Positions 31,044 through 41,054 of a DNA stretch of 64,000 nucleotides are shown piece by piece. The stretch's first letter is position 1, and every line of letters starts with the position of its first letter. The notes under the pieces were generated by a model, which had not been told where the DNA came from, searched no databases, and was given only the letters and a program-made list of their open reading frames with translations. Location: positions 1 to 64,000 of the forward strand of contig JALBYC010000035.1 of assembly GCA_023212645.1 (NCBI GenBank), given 5' to 3'. Source of the stretch: Farysia itapuensis. Lineage: Eukaryota > Basidiomycota > Ustilaginomycetes > Ustilaginales > Ustilaginaceae. Made by a program: the position numbers and the translations under genes.

Positions 31044-31348
31044 TGGGGGGAAAAAGGGGCAAGTGATCGTGGTGTGAATCTGATAAGGAACGTTCCATCG
31101 CGTAATCGCGCACAACTGCGCAGCTGTCAAACCATCAAATTCCATCAAAAAGATCCTCGTGTCACTGTCAGATTTCAGCACCCGACACCACACGTCGCAT
31201 TTCTAGCGCACACACTGATATGAACGACGCCGATCCGCCTTTCATATCTGTTGCACACCTTACTCGCCTTTTCATATACACCGGAATGGACAGGGCTGTA
31301 CTGCTATCAAGTGTAGTTTGAGTCGTTGTTTCCCCTTTGGTTTACGCC
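31044..31348. promoter_or_regulatory. Divergent promoter region between two oxidoreductase genes
   Basis: A 305-bp gap between the monooxygenase and the dehydrogenase-like gene. I see no RNA gene, no repeat and no distinctive regulatory palindrome. Confidence 0.35.
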
Positions 31349-32376
31349 ATGAGCAGCCAGAAAGTGCAGATATGTGTGTTGCCAGCCGACTCGGCTCAGT
31401 CATGCTTTACACTTCAGGAGCTGGCGCCATTCTTGCCGAGCGGCTGTTACGTGCAGCAAGAAGTGACAAAGGACACGCGTGCTATTCTCTGGCTACCCAG
31501 CCTTGCTGCTGGCAATAAATCGGCTGAGCTTGCTGATGTTTTGGCACGAGCTGAACAGGTGGGAGCGCAGCTCAGCATGATTCACCTTCCCATGACCGGG
31601 GTAGATGACTACATGGAGCTGATTCGCAGGACTACGCAAACGTCTTTGCCCATCTGGTGCTGTGCAAAGGTACGTCTGATTGCCCTGTTTCTTAAACGCC
31701 ATGACTGATGTTTGCGCGCATGAAATCATGACAGGGGCTGTATGCAAGACATGTAGCAGAACACGCACTGTCTCTGCTTCTTACGCTCTACAGGGGTCTT
31801 AGCACGACCTGTGCGGTACAGACACGGAGTCTGTGTGACAGTGACACGTCCGTCTTTCTCATTGGTGATGGATGTATCTCACATGCACTCCAGGCACTCT
31901 TGGCCCCCTTTGAGTGCAAAGTTGCCACCTCTTGCTCTACCACGTCGGGCGTGGAGCTCAGAGCAAACGTGGCAGAGGCGGATGTGGTCGTTGTCTGTTG
32001 CCCCTTGACAGACCTTACGCGAAACATCATTGACGGCCCTACTCTTTCCAGCATGAAGCCCACTGCTGTTCTCATCAACGTGGCAAGAGGGGAGAATACC
32101 GACACGCGTGCACTGCTCAGAGCACTGGACAACAACACGATTGCAGCAGCTGGACTCGATGTCATTGCCATACCCGGAGACGAGGAGGCGCATGTGCACT
32201 CACTGCAGCAGCAAGGCAAGCTGCTCTTGACTCCCCATTCGGCACTGCCCATTGCATCTATGAAGCGCCTTTTGCGAGAGCGTCTGAGCAGCAATCTCGA
32301 CCGCCTGCTTCAATCCCAAGCTTGCAAACACCCACCGGTCTTTCTAGGTGTGGTTGATCCACACAAAGGCTACTGA
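31349..32376 (+). CDS. D-isomer-specific 2-hydroxyacid dehydrogenase-like protein
   Basis: It needs one 65-nt intron (31670-31734, GTACGT donor, CAG acceptor): exon 1 is 31349-31669 and exon 2 31735-32376, giving 320 residues. Exon 2 carries the family's core: GLYARHVAEHALSLLL, a nucleotide-fold LIGDGCISHAL, then ADVVVVCCPLTDLTRNIID. The substrate Arg region follows (LINVARGENTDTRALL), and a catalytic-His-like TPHSALPI. The Rossmann turn is atypical (GDGCIS rather than GxGxIG). The usual DVFxxEP glutamate segment is replaced by LDVIAIPGDEEA, where the placing of a catalytic Glu is uncertain. Members reduce 2-keto acids with NAD(P)H; this one may be diverged or altered in substrate. It is not a phosphoglycerate dehydrogenase of usual length. 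Confidence 0.78.
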
Positions 32377-32562
32377 TCTATGATGACGTAATGCAGTGTT
32401 CTTTTTTGCACTCTAACAGCTGTCCTGTTTCACGCGAATGTTTTTTGGGGGGAAATTGGGATTGCGGTTCTATGCATGCGGGGCGAAAATCAACATGGCA
32501 CACCACTAATCTGAGCCAGAGCCATAGGCGCAAGTGGACGTGTCCCACCATCATCAAAAGCC

Positions 32563-34617
32563 ATGGACGGTGCAGACCTCAAGATCGACCTGCCTCGCAA
32601 CGGCAGGGAAGAGTCTAGCAGTGTCCCTCATCGACGACAGAGCTCGCATCAGACAGGAGACAAGCCATCCGCACCCTCAACATGGCAGCATCATCCTCGT
32701 CAGCCAGGTCCACTCTCTGACTCGTACTTCCCCGGTGCTAGCTCTAGTAGCGCCGGCGCATTGCCAAAGACACCCAAACCAGCCCGCAATCCGAGTACAG
32801 GCGGTTCTGCTTTTCCCATGAGCCTCAACCTCGCACATTCGGCAGAGGCTGTCGGCTCCAACTTTGGCCAAGGTCCTCCCAGTCCCAGCACGCTGACCGA
32901 CGTCATCCTTGGTCTCCACAGCACCTTCTACTCGGGCAAGCGTAGACCAGAAGAGGTGTCCGACATGGTATCGCGATACTATGAGAGCAACGCCGTTTTT
33001 GAGTCGCCCTTGCTGTCCGCACATGGCCGCGATCAGATTGCCAACCAGTTCATCATGGCTTTTGCCCTGCCCGGTATGGATGTCAAGTCAGAGCTACGCG
33101 ATGTCATCTGCTCCGACTTTGAGTTCGACGGCACTCGTGCTGGTATCATTGACCATGCCGTTACCGTCAACTTCTTTCCTTCCCTCTTTGGCTCAGCAAC
33201 CCCGCCATCCAATGCCGACATGAATGCCAGCGATGTGGACCGCACTCCTCGCGCCAGTCTGCAGCAAATCGGTGGTGGAAGTGCATACCCGCAGTCGGCC
33301 ATGCCCATGACCCCGCATCCGTTCATCGACTACAACAGTGCCTTTTCTCGAATGGGTGCACAGAGCCACCCACATAGCCCCACCACACCGTTCAGCTCGT
33401 CGAGCATGTGGGGTGGTGGCTCTCGACCTCATACGCCTGGCCATCCTGGTATGCGTCCTCTTGCCCACAACGCCCCTCCCAGCGTCGACGGCGATGATGG
33501 CGAGCTCACTTCCACACTCGTGCCCAACACCAGCTACGTCGATGCCGAACAGGCTCAGCAGGAGCTGGCGTTGCGCCCCGCTATTCCTGCAGACGCCCTT
33601 ACGCCACATTGGACGCAGCAGGGACTGGGCAGACGCACCTTTCGCAACCTTCTCTGGTCGCTCTTCCATCCGCGAGCCGTGCTGAAATCGCTCTTTTGCA
33701 TCCAGCTGCGCGTCATGAGCCGGCTCGAGTTCAACGATGCCGGTCTGATCGTAAGGCACGAAGACACCTGGGGTCTACGCGAGACCATTGAGGGCATCGT
33801 GCCCCTTGCCTCGCTCGTCTACTCGATCGAGCGTAGACTTGTGGGATTCCTAGTGTCGTGGGCCGTGGCCAAGGGATTCAAAGTCTCTTCGGCGTTGCTG
33901 CTCAAAGCCATTCCGGGACGCTCGCCGGAGAAGGACGACTATCGAGTGTCTCAGCAGGACGCTGAATCCATGTTCCACTCCCAGCACAGTCATTTGCACA
34001 ACCACGTCCATCAGCATGCGCATCTGCACCACCATCAGCATCACTCTTCCCATCATCACCACCACCACCACATGACCAGTGCGCACAATCCCCAGACGCC
34101 CTTCACGCCCCTCTCGGCATCGGCACACTACCGACCCTATCGCGATTTCTACACCATCTCGCGATCTCGAGCGACATCCCCTACGCGGTTCCGCTTTGGC
34201 AGCAGTAACGGTACTGAGATGCGGTCTGGGATTGTGACGGGCACGCGCTCACGTGCGCGCTCCCTGGTCGGCCAGCACTCCATCGCAAGCTCCCGCGCCA
34301 TGTCAACCGACAACCTCGTCGCCCTCGGTCAACAGCAGAGCGTCGAACAGCCCACACAGCAGCAGCAGCGTAGAAACGCAGACCTGCCCCCAGACTCGAG
34401 TCTCAAATTCCGCGAGCGAACGGCCAAACGACTCGAGAGCGGACGAACCTCCTCTGCCCCTCCCACAGCCCCCGCCCACCCCACCCCTACCATCGACGGC
34501 GCCCAATACAACGGCAACCTGACCCACATCTGGGACAACCTCAGCCACTACGCCGCTCAAACCCAGCACGAAGACGCCCGTTCCTCTTCCAAAGCACCGG
34601 ATCAAGACCCCCAGTAG
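32563..34617 (+). CDS. NTF2-like/SnoaL-type protein with His-rich tail, function unknown
   Basis: A 684-residue protein. Residues 111-208 (LTDVILGLHSTFYSG, then YYESNAVFESPLL) and 357-440 (LRVMSRLEFNDAGLIVRHED) look like the two halves of one NTF2-like cone fold. They are split by about 150 Pro/Ser/Thr-rich residues. The second half ends in a hydrophobic helix (LVGFLVSWAVAKGF) that could touch membranes. Residues 472-503 contain a dense histidine run (HHHHHHH near the end), followed by Ser/Gln-rich sequence. I do not know the ortholog or the ligand. The ATG at 32563 is the first in frame. The gene is intronless and is followed by UBA1 in the same direction. Confidence 0.6.
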   Translation: MDGADLKIDLPRNGREESSSVPHRRQSSHQTGDKPSAPSTWQHHPRQPGPLSDSYFPGASSSSAGALPKTPKPARNPSTGGSAFPMSLNLAHSAEAVGSNFGQGPPSPSTLTDVILGLHSTFYSGKRRPEEVSDMVSRYYESNAVFESPLLSAHGRDQIANQFIMAFALPGMDVKSELRDVICSDFEFDGTRAGIIDHAVTVNFFPSLFGSATPPSNADMNASDVDRTPRASLQQIGGGSAYPQSAMPMTPHPFIDYNSAFSRMGAQSHPHSPTTPFSSSSMWGGGSRPHTPGHPGMRPLAHNAPPSVDGDDGELTSTLVPNTSYVDAEQAQQELALRPAIPADALTPHWTQQGLGRRTFRNLLWSLFHPRAVLKSLFCIQLRVMSRLEFNDAGLIVRHEDTWGLRETIEGIVPLASLVYSIERRLVGFLVSWAVAKGFKVSSALLLKAIPGRSPEKDDYRVSQQDAESMFHSQHSHLHNHVHQHAHLHHHQHHSSHHHHHHHMTSAHNPQTPFTPLSASAHYRPYRDFYTISRSRATSPTRFRFGSSNGTEMRSGIVTGTRSRARSLVGQHSIASSRAMSTDNLVALGQQQSVEQPTQQQQRRNADLPPDSSLKFRERTAKRLESGRTSSAPPTAPAHPTPTIDGAQYNGNLTHIWDNLSHYAAQTQHEDARSSSKAPDQDPQ

Positions 34618-34780
34618 TCGTGCTTGCTAATCTGACATTGAACAAAGTGATCGATTGTGTGATCTAACATGCTGACATTTTGAGTTGCGAGTTGCGTTGG
34701 CACGGACACATTGTGTGTGCATCATCCTTCTTCTCCATCATTCATTCGGCGCCACAGGTCTCTTCTTTTTCGGTTCCAAG

Positions 34781-37700
34781 ATGGCAGCAGAAGACATGAC
34801 GGTCGATAAGCAGCCTGAACAGGCGATTGACGAAGGGCTGTACAGTCGGCAGCTGTATGTGCTCGGTCACGATGCGATGAAGCGTATGGCTGCTAGCAAC
34901 GTGCTCGTCGTCGGACTTAAGGGTTTGGGCGCCGAGATTGCCAAGAACGTGGCACTGGCAGGTGTCAAGTCAATTACCATCTTTGATCCGACACCAGTGA
35001 CGATTGCGGATCTGAGCACGCAGTTCTTCCTGCGTCCACAGGATGTAACAGCTGGAGCGAGGCGGGATGAAGCTACACTGCCCCGCCTGGCGGAACTCAA
35101 CACCTACGTCCCCATCCGTGTGCTCGACCAACCTGCTCTCACAAAGGACGTGCTTGAGCGTTTCCAGGTCGTGGTGCTCTCCGATGCACTCCACGCACAG
35201 CAGCTGCAGGTCAACGATCTGACTACCGGCACCAACACCCACTTTATCTCGGCCCAGGTGCGCGGGCTGTTTGGCGCCGTGTTCAACGATTTTGGACCCA
35301 AGTTCCTGTGCAACGACCCGACGGGCGAACAACCACTCTCCGGCATGGTCGTCGACATTGCCAGCGACACGGAAGGCCTGGTCACCCTGCTAGACGAAAC
35401 TCGTCATGGCCTCGAGGACGGCGACTACGTCACATTCACAGAAGTGCAAGGCATGCAGGAGCTCAACGACTGCACCCCGCGCAAAATCACCGTCAAGGGA
35501 CCCTACACTTTCACCATTGGCAGCACAGAGGGTCTCGGCAAGTACAAGCGCGGCGGACTGTTCAAGCAGGTCAAAATGCCAAAGGAGATCAATTTCAAGT
35601 CGCTGCGGGAAAGCACAAAGGCGCCCGAGATTCTTATTGCCGACTATGCCAAGTTTGACCGTCCAGCTGCGCTGCACGCCGGATTCCAGGCTCTGTCCGA
35701 GTTCCAGCAGAAACACGGCCGTTTGCCACGCCCGCGCAATGCACAGGATGCAGACGAGGTGCTGGCGCTCACCAAGCAGATTGTGCAAGCCTCGGGGCAG
35801 GATCCCGCAGACCTGCCGGAGAAAGTGGTCCGCGAGCTGGCTTTCCAAGCAACGGGCGACTTGTCCCCCATGGTCGCCTACGTCGGTGGATTTGTCGCAC
35901 AGGAGGTTCTCAAAGCGTGCAGTGGCAAGTTCCACCCGCTCGTGCAGCACATGTATGTCGACTCGCTCGAGTCGTTGCCCGATTCCGTGCCCGGATTGCC
36001 GGAAAGCGAATTTGCACCGCAAAATACGCGCTACGACGGCCAAATTGCCGTGCTGGGCCAGCAATTCCAGAACAAGATTGCCAACGCACGCCAATTCCTG
36101 GTCGGCTCTGGCGCTATTGGATGCGAGATGCTCAAGAATTGGTCCATGATGGGGCTCGGTAGTGGGGCCCAGGGTGCGATTCACGTGACCGACATGGACA
36201 CGATTGAAAAGTCCAATCTGAACCGTCAGTTTTTGTTCCGCGCAAAGGACGTTGGCCACTTCAAGGCGGATACGGCTGCTGCAGCTGTGGCCGAGATGAA
36301 TCCGGATCTCAAGGGCAAGATCCACAGCCATCAGAACCGTGTCGGTCCTGAGACGGAAGACGTGTATGGTGACGAGTTTTTCGCCAACCTGACCGGCGTG
36401 ACCAATGCGCTGGACAATGTACAGGCACGACAGTATATGGACCGTCGCTGTGTGTACTACGAGAAACCGCTGCTCGAGTCTGGCACGTTGGGCACAAAGG
36501 CCAACACGCAAGTAGTCGTGCCGCATCTGACTGAATCCTACTCCTCCTCCCAAGACCCGCCGGAAAAGTCGATCCCGGTATGCACGCTCAAAAACTTCCC
36601 CAATGCCATCGAGCACACGATTCAGTGGGCGCGCGAGCAGTTTGATGAATTCTTCCTCAAACCAGCGGAAACAGTCAATCTGTATCTGACCCAGCCAGAC
36701 TTTATCGAGTCGACAATCAAGAGTGGCTCGGGCGCGCGCGAGCAACTGGAGCAGATCAAACAGTATCTCGTCGACAACCGTCCGACGTCGTTTGAACAGT
36801 GCATCTACTGGGCACGCATGCGATTCGAGGAAAACTACCACAACAATATCCGACAGTTGCTGCACTCGTTGCCCGCCGATGCGGTCACCTCGAGTGGTCA
36901 GCCTTTCTGGGCCGGGCCAAAGCGCGCACCCACTCCACTCACGTTTAGCGTCGACAACCCGATTCATGTCGAGTACGTGGTGAGCGCAGCTAATTTGCAC
37001 GCGCAAAACTACGGCTTCAAGGGCGAGACCGATGTCGCGCTGTTCCACAAGGTGCTGACCAGCATGTCGGTCCCCACGTTTGTGCCCAAGGAAAACGTCA
37101 AGATTCAGGTAAACGAGAACGAGGCGGTGAGCAACGCGACCGACGGCGAGGTGGACATTACCGAAGTGAGCAGCAGTCTTCCAGACGCCGCATCGCTCGC
37201 TGGCTTCCGTCTGCAGCCGATCGAGATGGAAAAGGACGACGATAGTAACTTCCATATGGACTTTATCACGGCTGCTTCGAACCTGCGTGCTCTCAACTAC
37301 GGCATCTCGCCGGCGGACAAGCACCAGACCAAAGGCATTGCCGGCAAGATTATCCCCGCCATTGCCACCACTACCGCGCTCGCCACCGGTCTGGTCAACC
37401 TAGAACTGTACAAGCTGCTAGACGAGAAAAAGGAGCTCGACGTGTACAGCAACGCGTTTGTCAACCTCGCCCTCCCCTTTATCGCCTTTAGCGACCCGAT
37501 CGCAGCGCAGAAGCTCAAGTACAACGACACAGAGTGGACGCTCTGGTCGCGCTTCAAAGTCGAGCGCGACATTACGCTGCAGGAGTTCCTGGACCTGTTC
37601 CAGAACGAGTATGGGCTGGAAGTGTCGATGCTCAGTTCGGGCGTGTCGATGCTCTTCTCCTCGTTCCTTGCTGCCAAGAAGCGACAAGAACGACTGGCGA

Positions 37701-37840
37701 TGAAAATGTCGACGCTGATCGAGACGGTGTCCAAGAAACCCATTCCGGCGCATGCGCACTGGGTCATTGTGGAAATCATGGCCGATGATGCACAGGGCGA
37801 AGACGTCGAAGTGCCGTTTGTCGTTGTCAAAGTCAAGTAG
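34781..37840 (+). CDS. UBA1: Ubiquitin-activating enzyme E1
   Basis: It adenylates ubiquitin and passes it as a thioester to E2 enzymes. It has 1019 residues, close to yeast Uba1. The inactive adenylation half is about 15-400 (GLYSRQLYVLGHDAMKRM). The active adenylation half begins near 417 with the ATP loop VGSGAIGCEMLKNW (GSGAIG at 442-447) and DTIEKSNLNRQFLFR. The catalytic cysteine is Cys601 in PVCTLKNFPNAIEH. The C-terminal ubiquitin-fold domain ends FVVVKVK. The ATG at 34781 gives the family-like N-terminus; no upstream in-frame ATG exists nearby. It is intronless, on the same strand as CDC14 just downstream. Confidence 0.98.
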   Translation: MAAEDMTVDKQPEQAIDEGLYSRQLYVLGHDAMKRMAASNVLVVGLKGLGAEIAKNVALAGVKSITIFDPTPVTIADLSTQFFLRPQDVTAGARRDEATLPRLAELNTYVPIRVLDQPALTKDVLERFQVVVLSDALHAQQLQVNDLTTGTNTHFISAQVRGLFGAVFNDFGPKFLCNDPTGEQPLSGMVVDIASDTEGLVTLLDETRHGLEDGDYVTFTEVQGMQELNDCTPRKITVKGPYTFTIGSTEGLGKYKRGGLFKQVKMPKEINFKSLRESTKAPEILIADYAKFDRPAALHAGFQALSEFQQKHGRLPRPRNAQDADEVLALTKQIVQASGQDPADLPEKVVRELAFQATGDLSPMVAYVGGFVAQEVLKACSGKFHPLVQHMYVDSLESLPDSVPGLPESEFAPQNTRYDGQIAVLGQQFQNKIANARQFLVGSGAIGCEMLKNWSMMGLGSGAQGAIHVTDMDTIEKSNLNRQFLFRAKDVGHFKADTAAAAVAEMNPDLKGKIHSHQNRVGPETEDVYGDEFFANLTGVTNALDNVQARQYMDRRCVYYEKPLLESGTLGTKANTQVVVPHLTESYSSSQDPPEKSIPVCTLKNFPNAIEHTIQWAREQFDEFFLKPAETVNLYLTQPDFIESTIKSGSGAREQLEQIKQYLVDNRPTSFEQCIYWARMRFEENYHNNIRQLLHSLPADAVTSSGQPFWAGPKRAPTPLTFSVDNPIHVEYVVSAANLHAQNYGFKGETDVALFHKVLTSMSVPTFVPKENVKIQVNENEAVSNATDGEVDITEVSSSLPDAASLAGFRLQPIEMEKDDDSNFHMDFITAASNLRALNYGISPADKHQTKGIAGKIIPAIATTTALATGLVNLELYKLLDEKKELDVYSNAFVNLALPFIAFSDPIAAQKLKYNDTEWTLWSRFKVERDITLQEFLDLFQNEYGLEVSMLSSGVSMLFSSFLAAKKRQERLAMKMSTLIETVSKKPIPAHAHWVIVEIMADDAQGEDVEVPFVVVKVK

Positions 37841-37884
37841 CGTTCATTCGTACGAAATAACACGTTTGCGGGGGGTTTAGAGAG

Positions 37885-37890
37885 ACGCGT
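37885..37890. promoter_or_regulatory. Single MCB (ACGCGT) site upstream of CDC14
   Basis: An exact ACGCGT lies 67 bp before the CDC14 ATG, in the 116-bp UBA1-CDC14 gap. Since MBF recognises this word and an MBF-type factor is encoded in the window, a G1/S input is possible. A single hexamer is weak evidence. Confidence 0.3.
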
Positions 37891-37956
37891 TTCGGGGTGT
37901 TTGTTTTGAATGTTTTTGTGATTTCGGTTCTTTCTTTCACCATACTTGTCGAGCAG

Positions 37957-40878
37957 ATGGCATCATCCACACAGGACAGGCTCATGGCCCCAGACGATAG
38001 CGACTTTATCGAAACAGACGATGAAGCAAGATCTGAAGACCGCGAAATCGAAGCTGTGCTCATGGCGGAACAGTCCCCCTCGAAAGCAATATCGCCAGAC
38101 GCCGGCAGCAGCAGTAGCAGCAGCAGCAGGAGACTCTGGCCATGTCATCCACTGATTCGAGTGCACAAGCGGCTCTGGTTCACATGGTTCACCGACCCAA
38201 CACCGACAGAGGACGAGCTGAATGCCGGGGATGGCCAGCATGCTGCCTGGACAAAGTGGGATAAAGCCAACATGGATGCTGGTGAGACGCAGGTCGAGCG
38301 TCTGCACTGGTTTACCGTCGATCAGGATCTGGTCTACCTCTCGTTCTGGTTTGATTGGGGGCCGTTGAATGTGGCCATGTTCTACCGCTTCTGTCTGCAC
38401 GTACATCACCTGCTTACCGATCCAGAGATGCAGGATACCACCCTTGTGCTGTATACTTCGCACCAGCCAGCGCAGAAAGCCAATGCGGCGCTGTTGGTCA
38501 GTCTGTACGCCATGATTATTGGCAAGGTTGCCCCCGCCGATGCTTTTTTCCCCATCTCGGAGCTCGAGTTCAAGCCATTCCGCGATGCCGGCTACGGTCG
38601 ACCAGACTACGACCTCTCGATCCAGGATATCCTGTACGGCGTGCATCGAGCGATGAATGAGGAACTGCTCGATCTGACCACCTTCAATCTGGACGAGTAT
38701 GAAAAGTACGAACAGGTGCAGCACGGTGATTGGAACTGGATCACGCCCAGCTTTATCGCTTTCGCATCGCCCAACGATCGAGACTATGTCGAAGCGCTGC
38801 GCGTTCACAACGGCGTCCTGCCTGCATCCCAATCCTACCTTCCAAAAGCACACAGCACGTTTGCCAACACTATTCGCTACTTCAAGGACCGCAGAGTGAA
38901 ACTCGTCGTTCGGCTCAACAACCCGCTGTACGACAAAACAGCGTTTGAACACGCCGGAATCGAGCATGTGGACATGTACTTTGACGACGGCTCCAACCCG
39001 TCTGAGCAGATTCTGCGCGACTTTATCGCCCGTGCGGATGCAGTTATTGCCGACAATGGCGTTGTGGCCGTGCACTGCAAGGCTGGGTTGGGACGCACGG
39101 GCGTGCTGATTGGCGCCTATCTCGTCTGGCGCTATGGCTTTACCGCCGGCGAGGTGATTGGGTTCATGCGCATTATGCGGCCAGGATGTGTGGTGGGGCC
39201 ACAGCAGCATTTCATGTACCAGAACTTTGTCGAATGGGTCAAGTGGGGTGTGCGCGACTCCGCACTGGCAGAGGCGCGCAAACAACAGGTCGACGCCGAA
39301 TGCAGCAGTTCAAATCGACGCACCTCTCTCAAACGCCGTGCCCACGACACCGCGTCGGATTCCGAGGAGCAAGATGCGGAAGAAGAGGAGCAACGGCCTC
39401 GACGGAAACAAAAAGCAGAGACCCCTCCCGTGGCGGCGGCGGTGGTGGGGGAGGGGCCGCAGACGCCCAAACCACGTCGAGCGCGTGACGGTGGTGCTGG
39501 TGGTGCTGCACCGATAGCGAAGCCAACGCCGTGTGTCGGGCAGCCGCGCAAGTCACCCTCGCCGTCGCGCAAACGACCCGCGATCCAGGCACCGGCCACT
39601 GTCGCACGGCTGGAACTCACCTCACGCAGTTACCCCTCGGCGTCGTTGCGGTCCTTTGACGCTGCGCACGCTGCTGGGATGCTCATGCTGCACAATGCAC
39701 GTCCCAACTCCAACGGTCCCGTGGCAGCACGGGCTGGAGTTGTGGCCGTGCATGCTGATCAGGCTGCGTCACGGGGTATGCCAGACTCGCCAGCGTCCGT
39801 GTCAGGATCCGACGACGACGATGACCACCAACATCGAGAGGGGGGAGGAGTAGGAGTGCACGCGAGCAGGGGCGGGGTACTGCTCGAATCACGGACGAAT
39901 ATCGCCGTGGGCTCGACCACGCCGCGCTCGCCGCCGAAAGCAGCACTGATCAACATGACTCCCTCGCCGCTAATCCGTGTGCGCAACTCATCGCGACCCA
40001 CAGCAACAACCACGACGACGACGACGTTGACGACGAATGTGCCGAGCGTCATTCGCGCTTCACCCACCGTACGCGATCGATACAATCTACGAGACACGAG
40101 CAACTCTCCCCCTCCTCCATCGTCTGTTGTAGCTCCCCCACCCGCCAGTCCAGTTAAAGCATCCGCCGCCCCTGCGAAAACAGACGCAGAGGTGCTCGGC
40201 GTACTTGACTGCATCCCACAACCTAGTGGCAGCAGCCCTTGTGCTAAAACCCGTCCCCCAGGTCAAGCGGTGAGTCCAGTACCGCGCGCCTATTTTTCAC
40301 CCAGCTCCACCAACCGGGATGAGAACCGCTCACTGCCACCACTGGCGGCGGCGGCGGGACAGGGGGTGGGTGGTAAAGTCAAGGCTGCTTTAACGACGAA
40401 CGCTATTGCCCAAGGTCCACGCGTGCTTTCCAGTACAAGCACTACGGTTCGTTCCAAAACGCCAACCGCCAGCGGCGGCGGGGCGGCGACGAGGAGACCG
40501 GTGGTTGTCGCGCGTGTTGCCCCCTCCGTCGTTGTGCCGCAAGTCAGATCGAGTGTGCTGCGCACGCAGAAAAGTGCGGCTGAACTGCGCACCACCACCA
40601 CCACCGCCCGCACAGCTGTCCCCCCCGTCGCTACGGCTAGCCGCAGCGTGAGTACTTCCAGCAATGCCGCAACAACAGGCGCATCCTCCTCGACGGCACC
40701 ACCAGTGCCAGTGCCAGTGCGGCCGAAAAGCAGACTGACAGCACCAACGGCCGCCAGCGCCGCCCGCGCCGCCGCCGCTTCTGCGACCAACGCAAAACGT
40801 GCCCCCACCCGCACCGTCTCAACCACCACCACCACGACGCTCCATCGCTCCGTCACACCCGCTCAGTCCCGGCATTAG
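37957..40878 (+). CDS. CDC14: Dual-specificity phosphatase Cdc14
   Basis: Mitotic-exit phosphatase that removes CDK phosphates from SP sites. It has 973 residues. The N-terminal substrate-specificity domain (about 60-230) and the catalytic domain (to about 440) are both present. The P-loop HCKAGLGRTG starts at residue 373, with catalytic Cys374 and the following Arg. The upstream WPD-like loop region and the C-terminal GEVIGFMRIMRPGCVVGPQQ segment match the family. From about 450 onward a Ser/Thr/Pro/Ala-rich tail of more than 500 residues follows, far longer than the yeast tail and of low complexity. The ATG at 37957 is the first in frame. It follows UBA1 by 116 bp, and a single ACGCGT lies in that gap. 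Confidence 0.96.
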   Translation: MASSTQDRLMAPDDSDFIETDDEARSEDREIEAVLMAEQSPSKAISPDAGSSSSSSSRRLWPCHPLIRVHKRLWFTWFTDPTPTEDELNAGDGQHAAWTKWDKANMDAGETQVERLHWFTVDQDLVYLSFWFDWGPLNVAMFYRFCLHVHHLLTDPEMQDTTLVLYTSHQPAQKANAALLVSLYAMIIGKVAPADAFFPISELEFKPFRDAGYGRPDYDLSIQDILYGVHRAMNEELLDLTTFNLDEYEKYEQVQHGDWNWITPSFIAFASPNDRDYVEALRVHNGVLPASQSYLPKAHSTFANTIRYFKDRRVKLVVRLNNPLYDKTAFEHAGIEHVDMYFDDGSNPSEQILRDFIARADAVIADNGVVAVHCKAGLGRTGVLIGAYLVWRYGFTAGEVIGFMRIMRPGCVVGPQQHFMYQNFVEWVKWGVRDSALAEARKQQVDAECSSSNRRTSLKRRAHDTASDSEEQDAEEEEQRPRRKQKAETPPVAAAVVGEGPQTPKPRRARDGGAGGAAPIAKPTPCVGQPRKSPSPSRKRPAIQAPATVARLELTSRSYPSASLRSFDAAHAAGMLMLHNARPNSNGPVAARAGVVAVHADQAASRGMPDSPASVSGSDDDDDHQHREGGGVGVHASRGGVLLESRTNIAVGSTTPRSPPKAALINMTPSPLIRVRNSSRPTATTTTTTTLTTNVPSVIRASPTVRDRYNLRDTSNSPPPPSSVVAPPPASPVKASAAPAKTDAEVLGVLDCIPQPSGSSPCAKTRPPGQAVSPVPRAYFSPSSTNRDENRSLPPLAAAAGQGVGGKVKAALTTNAIAQGPRVLSSTSTTVRSKTPTASGGGAATRRPVVVARVAPSVVVPQVRSSVLRTQKSAAELRTTTTTARTAVPPVATASRSVSTSSNAATTGASSSTAPPVPVPVRPKSRLTAPTAASAARAAAASATNAKRAPTRTVSTTTTTTLHRSVTPAQSRH

Positions 40879-41054
40879 AAACAACTGCATCGCAATCCAT
40901 CTTGGCAAAAACAACATAGTATGTGTGTGAGAAGTGGTGTGCCGAGACAAAGGGGGGCGGAAATTGTGCGGGGAATTAAGCGGGGAAATATTGCACTTCC
41001 CCCCCTCTCATTCGACCACCAACCACCAACGCAACGCAACACAGAACAACGACA

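Noticed and set aside
35390..37324. 644-codon minus-strand frame opposite UBA1
   Set aside because: Antisense shadow of a secure gene; its product has no domain.
37963..39285. 440-codon minus-strand frame opposite CDC14
   Set aside because: Antisense shadow of the phosphatase coding region.
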